From contig NZ_JYMR01000045.1 in NCBI RefSeq assembly GCF_000938255.1, positions 248,001-312,000 on the forward strand: a DNA stretch of 64,000 bases, given 5' to 3'. Made by a program: the position numbers and the translations under genes. The notes beneath the pieces are model-generated. The model did not search any database, was not told the DNA's origin, and saw only the letters and a list, made by a program, of their open reading frames with translations. This stretch comes from Bradyrhizobium sp. LTSP849 (lineage in GTDB: Bacteria > Pseudomonadota > Alphaproteobacteria > Rhizobiales > Xanthobacteraceae). Below are positions 51,144-58,580 of this stretch, in pieces (the first letter of the stretch is position 1; every line of letters starts with the position of its first letter).

Positions 51144-52787
51144 ATGGCAAGCTCGACCAAGCGTGTTGCGTTGGTGAACAGCGCGCGGAAATTACCGAAG
51201 GGGGCCAAGCTCGTCGGCGCGGCCGATCCCAAGCAGGAAATCGAGATCAGCGTTCGCCTGCGCGCGAAGCGTGCCGACGACGAGAAGGTGATGGCGCTCG
51301 GTGCGCAACCGCCGCGCGAGCGGCAATATCTTTCTCGCGCCGAGTTTGCCGAAGAGATGGGCGCCGATCCCGCCGACATCGCCAAGATCGACGATTTCGC
51401 CCATCATCACGAACTCAACGTCAAGAGCGTGCACCTGGCCTCCCGCACGGTGAAGCTGACCGGTACGGTGAAGGCGATGAGCGCGGCCTTCGGCGTCAAG
51501 CTCAACAAGGTCAAGCATGACGGCGCGACCTATCGCATGCGCAAGGGCAACGTGCAGATCCCGGCCGAGCTCGAAGGTATCGTGATCGGCGTGCATGGTC
51601 TCGACAATCGACCCGTTGCTCAGCCGCACTTCCGCCGCAGGACGGCGACGAAGGGCGCGACCGCGCGCGCGGGGCAGGGCGGCAGCTTCTCGGTCGAGCA
51701 GATCGCCCAGCTCTACAACTTCCCGGGCGGCGAGACGGGCGCCGGCCAGTGCATCGCCATCATCGAGCTCAACGACATCGACCAGAAGGGCCACCCCACG
51801 GGTGCCGGCTACAAGACGTCGGACCTGAAGGCCTTCTTCAAGAAGGCGGGCATCCCGATGCCGAAGATCGCCCCCGCAAGTGTCGACGGCGGCGCCAACA
51901 AGCCCGGCCATTCCGACGCCGACGGCGAAGTCGTGCTCGACATCGAGGTCGCCGGGGCGGTCGCACCCGGCGCCAAGATCGTGGTCTATTTCGCGCCCAA
52001 CACCACCAACGGCTTCATCGACGCGGTCAAGGCCGCGGTCCACGACACCGCGCGAAAGCCCTCGGTGATCTCGATCAGCTGGGGCGGACCGGAAGATCCG
52101 GCCGGCTCGCAGCAATTCGTCGACGGCCTGAACGAGGCGATCCGCGATGCCGCCGCGATGGGCGTCACCGTCTGCGTCGCCTCCGGCGACAATGGCTCAG
52201 CCGACATGAGCGAAGGCTGGGACGGCAAGCCGCACGCCGACTTCCCGGCATCCAGCCCATTCGCGCTGGCCTGCGGCGGTACCAATCTGAAGGCGCCGAA
52301 CGGCCACATCAACGAGGTGGTCTGGAACGGCGGGACGCAGGGTGGCGCGGGTGGCGGCGGCGTCAGCATCGTGTTCCCGCGGCCGCAATACCAGGCCCAC
52401 GCCCATGTGCCGAAATCGCCGTCGCATTCGGTCGGGCGCGGCTTGCCCGATGTCGCCGGCGACGCTGATCCCGCGACCGGCTACCAGATCTTCCTTAACG
52501 GCGTCATGACCACCATCGGCGGCACCAGCGCGGTGGCGCCCTTGATGGCCGGACTGATCGCCCGCATCAACGAGGCCACGACCAAGAAATTCGGCAAGAC
52601 GGTCGGCTTCATCAACCCGCTGATCTACGCCTCGCATGCGCAGGGCGTGTTCCGCGACATCACGGTCGGCAATAACGACATCACCGGCTCCCTCCACGGC
52701 ATGTACAAGGCCGGCCCCGGCTGGGATGCCTGCTCCGGCCTCGGCGTCCCCAACGGCGCGGCGTTGCAGAACCTGCTCGCGGTGTAA
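51144..52787 (+). CDS. S53 (sedolisin/kumamolisin) family serine-carboxyl peptidase
   Basis: A 547-aa peptidase. The propeptide (Pro-kumamolisin domain, about 1-170) has the typical FAHHHELNVKSVHLASRTVK region. The catalytic domain (about 175-547) has Glu262 and Asp266 in DGEVVLDIEV, the oxyanion Asp349 in ASGDNGSAD and the nucleophile Ser462 in IGGTSAVAPLMAGL. The calcium site is in DITVGNND (Asp505) and GPGWDACSGLG. All S53 catalytic residues are intact. No signal peptide is visible, so export would need another route. The ATG at 51144 has a GGAGGAA site. Confidence 0.92.
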   Translation: MASSTKRVALVNSARKLPKGAKLVGAADPKQEIEISVRLRAKRADDEKVMALGAQPPRERQYLSRAEFAEEMGADPADIAKIDDFAHHHELNVKSVHLASRTVKLTGTVKAMSAAFGVKLNKVKHDGATYRMRKGNVQIPAELEGIVIGVHGLDNRPVAQPHFRRRTATKGATARAGQGGSFSVEQIAQLYNFPGGETGAGQCIAIIELNDIDQKGHPTGAGYKTSDLKAFFKKAGIPMPKIAPASVDGGANKPGHSDADGEVVLDIEVAGAVAPGAKIVVYFAPNTTNGFIDAVKAAVHDTARKPSVISISWGGPEDPAGSQQFVDGLNEAIRDAAAMGVTVCVASGDNGSADMSEGWDGKPHADFPASSPFALACGGTNLKAPNGHINEVVWNGGTQGGAGGGGVSIVFPRPQYQAHAHVPKSPSHSVGRGLPDVAGDADPATGYQIFLNGVMTTIGGTSAVAPLMAGLIARINEATTKKFGKTVGFINPLIYASHAQGVFRDITVGNNDITGSLHGMYKAGPGWDACSGLGVPNGAALQNLLAV

Positions 52788-52804
52788 ACGGCGGTCGCTC
52801 TTTT

Positions 52805-52832
52805 CCCTCTCCCCGTTCTTACGGGGAGAGGG
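52805..52832. terminator. Perfect hairpin between the S53 and MFS genes
   Basis: CCCTCTCCCCGT and ACGGGGAGAGGG form a 12-bp perfect stem with a TTCT loop. It lies exactly between two convergent stops and should terminate both transcripts. Related CTCTCCCC arms occur at 54411-54551 and 57762-57969. Confidence 0.8.
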
Positions 52833-54248
52833 CTACACCACGTCCAGCGGCTTGCCGCGCACATTCGGGCCGAACAGCGTCATTGCGATCACCACGATCA
52901 GCATCGCTGTGGTGATCAGGCTGAACACGCCGGTGACGCCGGCTTCCTTCAGCATGTAGGCGACGATGAAGCCCGAGAACGTCGCGCTCAGGCGGCTCAT
53001 CGAATAGACGAGACCGGAGGCCTGAGCCCGGATCTGGGTCGGAAACACCTCGGTCTGGTAGGCGTGATAGGCGTAGGACATCGTGGTGTTGCAGGCCGTC
53101 AGCAGCACGCCGCAGACGATCAGCACACTGGGCTCGGTCAGTTGCGCGAACGCCATGCCGAAGACGATGATGGCGATGCAGGCACCCGCGATGATCCATC
53201 GGCGCTCGAATTTGTCGGCGAAGGTGGCAGCCAGCAGCGGCGCGATCGGATAGGCGAAGGCGACGATGAAGGAATATTGCAGGCTCTTGGTGACAGTGAT
53301 GCCCTTCTGGACCAGCAGCGTCGGTACCCAATTGGCGAAGCCATAGAAGCCGAAAGCCTGGCAGAGGTTGAACACCATGAAGAGGAGGACGAGCGAGAGA
53401 TAGGGCGGCCGGAACAGATCGGCGAAGCGGACCCGCGCGGTCGCCTGCATCGCCTGGTGTGCGGATGGCATCAGGGGGCGTGAGCCCGCGCCGCCGCTCG
53501 CGGCCTCCAGCGTCGCCATAATGCGGAGCGCCTCGTCGTTGCGCCCGTGGCGCGCGAGCCAGAGCGGGCTCTCGGGCAGGAACAGCCGCACCACCCAGAC
53601 GATCATGCTGGCGGCAGCGCCGATCAGCACCACCCAGCGCCAGCCCTCGACGCCGTAAGGTGCGAGCGGCACCAGCCACCAGGCGAGGAAGGCGACGACG
53701 GGCACGGCCACGAACATGATCGACTGGTTGACCGCAAAGGCACGTCCGCGCATCCGGCTCGGCACCAGTTCGGTGATGTAGGCGTCGATGGTAATGACCT
53801 CGACACCGATGCCGATACCGGCGAGGAAGCGCCAGAACAACAGGCCTTCCGAGGAGGTCTGGCAGGCCATGATCACGGATGCCGCGGTGTAGCCGAGCAG
53901 GGCATAGGTGAAGATCGCGCGCCGCCCGAAGCGGTCAGCGAGGAAGCCGAGGAAGAAGGTGCCGACGAACAGCCCGGCAAAGGTTGCGGCGACGAAGGCG
54001 CCAATGCCGGAGAAGCCGAAAAAGGCCGTTGTCGTCGTGGAGAGCAACCCGCTGCGGCTCAGGCCCGGCGCGATATAACCGGTCAGGAACAGATCGTAGA
54101 TCTCGAAACAGCCGCCGAGCGAGAGCAGGATGACGAGGCGCCAGACGTAAGAAGTCCCTGGCATGGCCTCGAGCCGTCGCGAGATTTCGTCGGGTGCCGA
54201 TGGCGCAGCGCCGAGCTCAAAGCCTGTGTCGATGCCGACAACGCTCAT
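52833..54248 (-). CDS. MFS transporter (metabolite:H+ symporter type)
   Basis: A 471-aa major facilitator with about 12 hydrophobic segments. The A-motif between helices 2 and 3 is FLADRFGRRAIFTYALLGY. GIGVEVITIDAYITELVPSR lies in the helix-5 region, and a cytosolic loop separates the two halves. These are features of sugar/organic-acid symporters. The start MSVVGIDTGFELGA is followed by a short cytosolic N terminus. It is upstream of, but on the same strand as, the LysR gene. It may serve the neighbouring CoA-transferase pathway, an inference from position only. Confidence 0.85.
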   Translation of the reverse strand: MSVVGIDTGFELGAAPSAPDEISRRLEAMPGTSYVWRLVILLSLGGCFEIYDLFLTGYIAPGLSRSGLLSTTTTAFFGFSGIGAFVAATFAGLFVGTFFLGFLADRFGRRAIFTYALLGYTAASVIMACQTSSEGLLFWRFLAGIGIGVEVITIDAYITELVPSRMRGRAFAVNQSIMFVAVPVVAFLAWWLVPLAPYGVEGWRWVVLIGAAASMIVWVVRLFLPESPLWLARHGRNDEALRIMATLEAASGGAGSRPLMPSAHQAMQATARVRFADLFRPPYLSLVLLFMVFNLCQAFGFYGFANWVPTLLVQKGITVTKSLQYSFIVAFAYPIAPLLAATFADKFERRWIIAGACIAIIVFGMAFAQLTEPSVLIVCGVLLTACNTTMSYAYHAYQTEVFPTQIRAQASGLVYSMSRLSATFSGFIVAYMLKEAGVTGVFSLITTAMLIVVIAMTLFGPNVRGKPLDVV

Positions 54249-54585
54249 GATGTCCTCCCCGTGGCACGCGGATCGCGCGCGGTTCCCGGCGGCTCATCTC
54301 TGAGGTTTTTCGTGAACCTTGCCGGGCCGCGCCATGTTGGCGGGTCGAAGCCAGAAATCCAGAAGAACATATCGATGGGAGCGTTCGAGATTTTCGAACT
54401 CGGTCTTTCTTCACCTCGCCCCGCTTGCGGGGAGAGGTCGGATCGCATCGCGAGATGCGATCCGGGTGAGGGGTACAGCTCCCTCGGCGACCCTCAAGCG
54501 TGGAGAGAGGCCCCTCACCCCAACCCTCTCCCCGTAAGAATGGGGCGAGGGAGCGCACCGCCGTCGAGGAGGCGTCAATCGCTCC
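54249..54585. other. Intergenic region upstream of the MFS gene, with CTCTCCCC-type repeats
   Basis: This gap of about 340 bp lies between the MFS start and the LysR stop. At 54411-54551 there are alternating arms, CACCTCGCCCCGCTTGCGGG, GGATCGCATCGCGAGATGCG, then CCCCTCACCCCAACCCTCTC, as in the 57762-57969 element. The first 150 bp may hold the MFS promoter. No gene is seen. Confidence 0.6.
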
Positions 54586-55518
54586 TCATCCCGCCAGTGT
54601 CGCCTGCCAGCCGCCGCTACGCACCTGCTCGGCGATCAGCGACAGCATCAACCGGCGCATCTCTTCCATCGCGTACGTCATCGGGCGGTTGCGCAGGCGG
54701 CAGAGGTAGAGCGTGCGGGTCAGCTTCGGCTCGATCACCTCGCGTGCGACGAGGCGGCCGGCCGCGAGCTCCTCCCGTGCGAACAGCTTTGTCGCGATGG
54801 TGCAGCCCAGCCCTTCCACCAGCGCGCCGGTCATGCCCGTGATCGAGTTGGCGTGCAGGATCGCGCTGCCCTCCAGCCGCTTGAGCAGGACCGGATCGTC
54901 CAGCAGTGCGCGCGAGGACAGGCCGAGGCCATAGCGCAACAGGATCAGCGGCAGCCGGTTCAGCTCCTCGAAGCGGATCGGGGCCTTGCCCTTGCCGACC
55001 AGTTTTGGAATGCCGACGAGGAACATCTCTTCTTCGAGCACGGCTTCCGTGATCAGCTCCTTCTCCGACGGCGGATTGTAGACCAGCGCCAGATCGACGC
55101 TGGAGATCATCAGGTGCATCAGCGTCGCGCCGGACAGGCTTTCGGTCAGCGACAGCTTGAGCTTGGGATATTTGGTGAGCACCGTGCGCATCAGCTCCAC
55201 GCCGATCGCCTTGACGCCGGAATTGGCCATGCCGATGGAAATATCGCCGGCAATGACGCGGGCGCCTTCGCGCACTTCGGTCTCGGCCTCTGCCATCGCG
55301 CGCAGGATGATGCGCGCGTGCTCATAGAGCCGCTCGCCAGCCGCCGTCGGTTCCATGCCGCGCGGCTTGCGCTCGAACAAGGGCGTTGCGAATTCGGCCT
55401 CCAGATTCGAGATATGATGGCTGAGCGCAGACTGCGCGACGTTGACCTGGTCGGCCGCACGCGACAGGTTCCGCTGCTCGTAGACGGCAATGAAATAGCG
55501 GAGCTGGCGCGAATCCAT
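54586..55518 (-). CDS. LysR-family transcriptional regulator
   Basis: A 310-aa LysR protein. The N-terminal winged helix shows DSRQLRYFIAVYEQRNLSRA and VAQSALSHHISNLEAEFATP. The effector-binding domain follows (about 90-290, ISIGMANSGVKAIGVELM). It is divergently transcribed from a CoA transferase/lyase pair across 106 bp, the classic arrangement of a LysR activator controlling the next operon. The effector is probably an intermediate of that pathway, which is an inference. Confidence 0.9.
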   Translation of the reverse strand: MDSRQLRYFIAVYEQRNLSRAADQVNVAQSALSHHISNLEAEFATPLFERKPRGMEPTAAGERLYEHARIILRAMAEAETEVREGARVIAGDISIGMANSGVKAIGVELMRTVLTKYPKLKLSLTESLSGATLMHLMISSVDLALVYNPPSEKELITEAVLEEEMFLVGIPKLVGKGKAPIRFEELNRLPLILLRYGLGLSSRALLDDPVLLKRLEGSAILHANSITGMTGALVEGLGCTIATKLFAREELAAGRLVAREVIEPKLTRTLYLCRLRNRPMTYAMEEMRRLMLSLIAEQVRSGGWQATLAG

Positions 55519-55624
55519 GGGGTAAAGCGTTCTATAAGCGCGAAGGCAATCTTCGATAGATTATATTTTTCAGAAGGCTTGTGAAGACCTAGTCTTCGCA
55601 AGCCGAACGGACAGGGAGTGAGGT

Positions 55625-56800
55625 ATGGCTGAGACCGGATTGCCGCTCGAAGGCGTGCGGGTCGTCGAGATGACCCACATGGTCATGGGCCCGACCTGCG
55701 GCATGATCCTCGCGCAGTTCGGCGCCGAGGTGATCAAGGTCGAGCCGCCATCGGGCGACAAGACCCGCACCCTTGGTGGCATGGGGACGGCATTCTTCCC
55801 GCTGTTCAACCGCGGCAAGCGCAGCGTCGTGCTGGATTTCGAAAAGCCTGAAGACCGCGACACCATGCACCGGCTGCTCGAGACGGCCGATGTGTTCCTG
55901 GAGAATTTCCGCGATGGCCAGCTCGAGAAGCAGGGGCTTGGCACCGAGGAATTACGCCGCCGGCACCCGCATCTGATCATCGCGGGCCACAAGGGCTTTC
56001 TCTCCGGCCCCTATGAGCATCGCCCGGCGCTCGACGAGGTCGTGCAGATGATGTCGGGGCTGGCCGCCATGACCGGCACGAAGGAGAAGCCGCAGCGCGT
56101 CGGCTCCTCCGCCAACGACATCATGGGCGGCATGTTCGGCGTGATCGCGATCCTGGCAGCGCTCTATCAAAAGCGCGGAGGCAAGCGCGACGGTGCCGAC
56201 ATCCGCATCGGCCTGTTCGAGAACTGTCTGTTCCTGGTTGCCCAGCACATGGTCGAATACGAGATGACGGGCAACAAGCCGCGCTCGATGCCAGAGCGAG
56301 AGCACGCCTGGCCGATCTACGACATCTTTGATGCCGCCGGCGACGGACGCATTTTCATCGGCGCCGTGACCGAGGGCCATTGGCAGAGTTTTTGCCGCGA
56401 GTTCGGGCTGGCAGATCTTCTCGATGATCCCGCTTTGCGGACGACGACCGATCGCATCCTGGCGCGGCCGCGGATCATTCCGCGCGTGGCCGAGATCATC
56501 AGGCAGTGGAACGTGGCGGAGCTGTCGCAAAGGCTCGACGCGCTCAACATCTGTTTTTCGCCGATCAACCGGCCCGAGGATCTCCTGACCGACCCGCATG
56601 TGCTGCGGCCGGGCGGCCTCGTCACCAACACCACCGCGGACGGCAATCCGTTCCATGTGCCGGCGCTGCCGGTCGAGTGGAATGGCAGCCATTTCGGTGA
56701 GGGCCTGAAGGTCGCGCCGCTCGGCGCCGACACATCCGCCGTTCGCGCCGAGATCGACAAGGACGACGTCACGTCAAAAGCCGCTGGGAGGCGCGCATGA
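55625..56800 (+). CDS. CaiB/BaiF family CoA transferase
   Basis: A 391-aa class III CoA transferase that moves CoA between acids. It begins LPLEGVRVVEMTHMVMGPTC, then LAQFGAEVIKVEPPSGDKTR and NRGKRSVVLDFEKPEDRD, all characteristic. The conserved catalytic Asp is in SANDIMGGMFGVIAILAALY. It overlaps the downstream lyase gene by 4 bp. The acid substrate is unknown. Coupling with an HMG-CoA-lyase-like enzyme suggests a branched C5/C6 dicarboxylate or hydroxy acid. Confidence 0.9.
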   Translation: MAETGLPLEGVRVVEMTHMVMGPTCGMILAQFGAEVIKVEPPSGDKTRTLGGMGTAFFPLFNRGKRSVVLDFEKPEDRDTMHRLLETADVFLENFRDGQLEKQGLGTEELRRRHPHLIIAGHKGFLSGPYEHRPALDEVVQMMSGLAAMTGTKEKPQRVGSSANDIMGGMFGVIAILAALYQKRGGKRDGADIRIGLFENCLFLVAQHMVEYEMTGNKPRSMPEREHAWPIYDIFDAAGDGRIFIGAVTEGHWQSFCREFGLADLLDDPALRTTTDRILARPRIIPRVAEIIRQWNVAELSQRLDALNICFSPINRPEDLLTDPHVLRPGGLVTNTTADGNPFHVPALPVEWNGSHFGEGLKVAPLGADTSAVRAEIDKDDVTSKAAGRRA

Positions 56801-57741
56801 GCCGGATCGAGACAATCTATCCCACCGATCGCGTCAGCCTGCGTGAGGTCGGCTTGCGCGACGGGCTCCAGCTCGTGAAAAAGATTCCATCAACCGAGGC
56901 CAAGCAACGCTGGATGCGCGAGGAATACGCCGCCGGCGTTCGGCATTTCGAGGTCGGCTCGTTCCTGCCGGCAAAGACCTTTCCGCAATTCGTCGACGTC
57001 CGCGATGTGATTGCAACGATGGGGAGCCTGCCTGGCGCCCATGGCATTGCGCTTGCGCTCAATGAGCGCGGCGTCAATGAGGCGCTGGAGTCCGGCGTTG
57101 GTGAGATCGCCTCAGTGGTTTCCGCGACCGAGGAGCACAGCCAGGCCAACGCGCATCGCTCGCGCGAATCCGCAATCGCCAATGTGAAACGGCTGTGCGA
57201 GATGCGCGACGCCAGCCCTCACAAGCCGCTTGTCAACGCCGCGATCTCGATGGCGCTGGGCTGCTCGATCACCGGTGCGGTCGATCCCATCGAGGTGCTG
57301 CGTCTGGTCGACAAATGCCTGGAGGCCGGTGTCGATTTCGTCGCGATCGCCGACACCGTCGGCTACGCGGGCCCGAAGCACGTGGCCGAATTGTCGCGCG
57401 ACGCGGTCAGGCTCGCCGGCTCAAAACCGATTTGCATCCATCTCCACGACACCCGCGGCATGGGCATCGCCAACGCTGCGGCTGCTCTTGATGAAGGCGT
57501 CCGCATCCTCGACGGCTCCCTCGGCGGCCTCGGCGGCTGCCCCTTCGCGCCAGGCGCAACGGGTAACGTCGTGTTCGAGGATCTCGTGTTCCTGTGCGAG
57601 AGCAAGGGGTTCGCAACGGGCATCGATCTTGAGAAGCTGATCGCGGTGCGCAAGATTTTGCGCGAGGAGATGCCGGGCGAAGCGTTGTACGGCGGTGTGG
57701 CGCGGGCGGGGTTGCCCGGCGGAGCGGCGAAGGCGGCTTAA
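56797..57741 (+). CDS. HMG-CoA lyase-like enzyme
   Basis: A 314-aa TIM-barrel lyase of the HMGL/DRE-TIM family: SLREVGLRDGLQLVKKIPST has the catalytic RDG-type motif, CIHLHDTRGMGIANAAAALD the metal-binding HxH, and GGLGGCPFAPGATGNVVFED the catalytic Cys loop. It splits HMG-CoA or a similar 3-hydroxyacyl-CoA, giving acetyl-CoA plus a ketoacid. With the CoA transferase next to it, activation then cleavage of a 3-hydroxy acid is the likely pathway. Citramalyl-CoA is an alternative substrate. Confidence 0.88.
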   Translation: MSRIETIYPTDRVSLREVGLRDGLQLVKKIPSTEAKQRWMREEYAAGVRHFEVGSFLPAKTFPQFVDVRDVIATMGSLPGAHGIALALNERGVNEALESGVGEIASVVSATEEHSQANAHRSRESAIANVKRLCEMRDASPHKPLVNAAISMALGCSITGAVDPIEVLRLVDKCLEAGVDFVAIADTVGYAGPKHVAELSRDAVRLAGSKPICIHLHDTRGMGIANAAAALDEGVRILDGSLGGLGGCPFAPGATGNVVFEDLVFLCESKGFATGIDLEKLIAVRKILREEMPGEALYGGVARAGLPGGAAKAA

Positions 57742-57761
57742 AGCGAAATGCGCGCTACTCG

Positions 57762-57969
57762 TCCTTCTCCCCTTGTGGGAGAAGGTGGCGCGAAGCGCCG
57801 GATGAGGGGTTTCTCTCCGCGAACTCAAATCGAGAGAGACTCTCTTGCTGAGAAAGACCCCTCACCCGTCTCGCCGCTGCGCCATAGCCGATGCGAAGCA
57901 TCGGCGTTCTTAAGTGACGGCGGCCGAAGGCCGCCTATGCCACCCTCTCCCACAAGGGGAGAGGGGAGG
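57762..57969. repeat. Long inverted-repeat element with CTCTCCC arms
   Basis: Starts CTTCTCCCCTTGTGGGAGAA and ends CCCTCTCCCACAAGGGGAGA, with inner arms GGATGAGGGG and CCCCTCACCC. Side hairpins CGATGCGAAGCATCG and GCGGCCGAAGGCCGC branch off. It is about 200 bp and fills most of the gap between the lyase and nikR stops. Confidence 0.8.
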
Positions 57970-57988
57970 GCACCGTCTATGCGGCAAC

Positions 57989-58435
57989 CTACTCATGCCG
58001 ATGCCCGTGTTTCCGCGCCTTCGCCTGCTTGCCGTCCCCAGTCGGGATCATCACCACGCGCCCATAACGCACGCCGCGTTCGGCGATGATGTGGTCGGCG
58101 AAATGCTTGACCTCGCTTGCGTCGCCGCGCAGCGCGGTCATCTCCATGCAATTGTTGTCGTCGAGATGGACGTGCAGGGTCGCCAGCGCGAGGTCGTGGT
58201 GGCCGTGGAATTCCTGCACCAAGCGCTTTGAAAGATCGCGGGCGGCGTGGTCGTAGACATAGACGAGGCCGGCGACGCAGGGGCCGGTCTGTGCGGTATC
58301 CTCGGTGCTCTGTTGCAGGCCGGCGCGCGCGAGGTCGCGGATGATCTCGGAACGGTTCTGGTAGCCGCGCGCTTCGGCCGCGGCATCGATCTCCGCCAGC
58401 AAATCGTCCTCGATCGTGATGGTGATGCGTTGCAT
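57989..58435 (-). CDS. nikR: Nickel-responsive regulator NikR
   Basis: A 148-aa ribbon-helix-helix repressor (residues 1-45, QRITITIEDDLLAEIDAAAE) with a C-terminal ACT-like nickel domain. The high-affinity site matches E. coli: His77 in FHGHHD, His88 and His90 in LHVHL and Cys96 in NNCMEM. The C-terminal tail has extra His (KHGHRHE). NikR represses nickel uptake genes when nickel is high. No nik transporter, urease or hydrogenase gene is in the window, so its target is elsewhere. Confidence 0.94.
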   Translation of the reverse strand: MQRITITIEDDLLAEIDAAAEARGYQNRSEIIRDLARAGLQQSTEDTAQTGPCVAGLVYVYDHAARDLSKRLVQEFHGHHDLALATLHVHLDDNNCMEMTALRGDASEVKHFADHIIAERGVRYGRVVMIPTGDGKQAKARKHGHRHE

Positions 58436-58473
58436 CAGATACTCTCCGTGCGCCTCGCCTATGTCCGTTGAAC

Positions 58474-58560
58474 CGTAGCCCGGATGGAGCGTAGCGCAAT
58501 CCGGGGCGGTGCCGATATGTTAGCAGAACCCGGATTTCGCTGCGCTCCATCCGGGCTACG
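58474..58560. repeat. Palindrome of the CGTAGCCCGGATGG family
   Basis: CGTAGCCCGGATGGAGCG on the left and CGCTCCATCCGGGCTACG on the right are perfect inverses, with CAATCCGGGG and ACCCGGATTTCG inside. It lies between the copper ATPase stop and nikR start, both on the minus strand. Confidence 0.82.
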
Positions 58561-58580
58561 CAGATCTTATCTCGCTCTCC

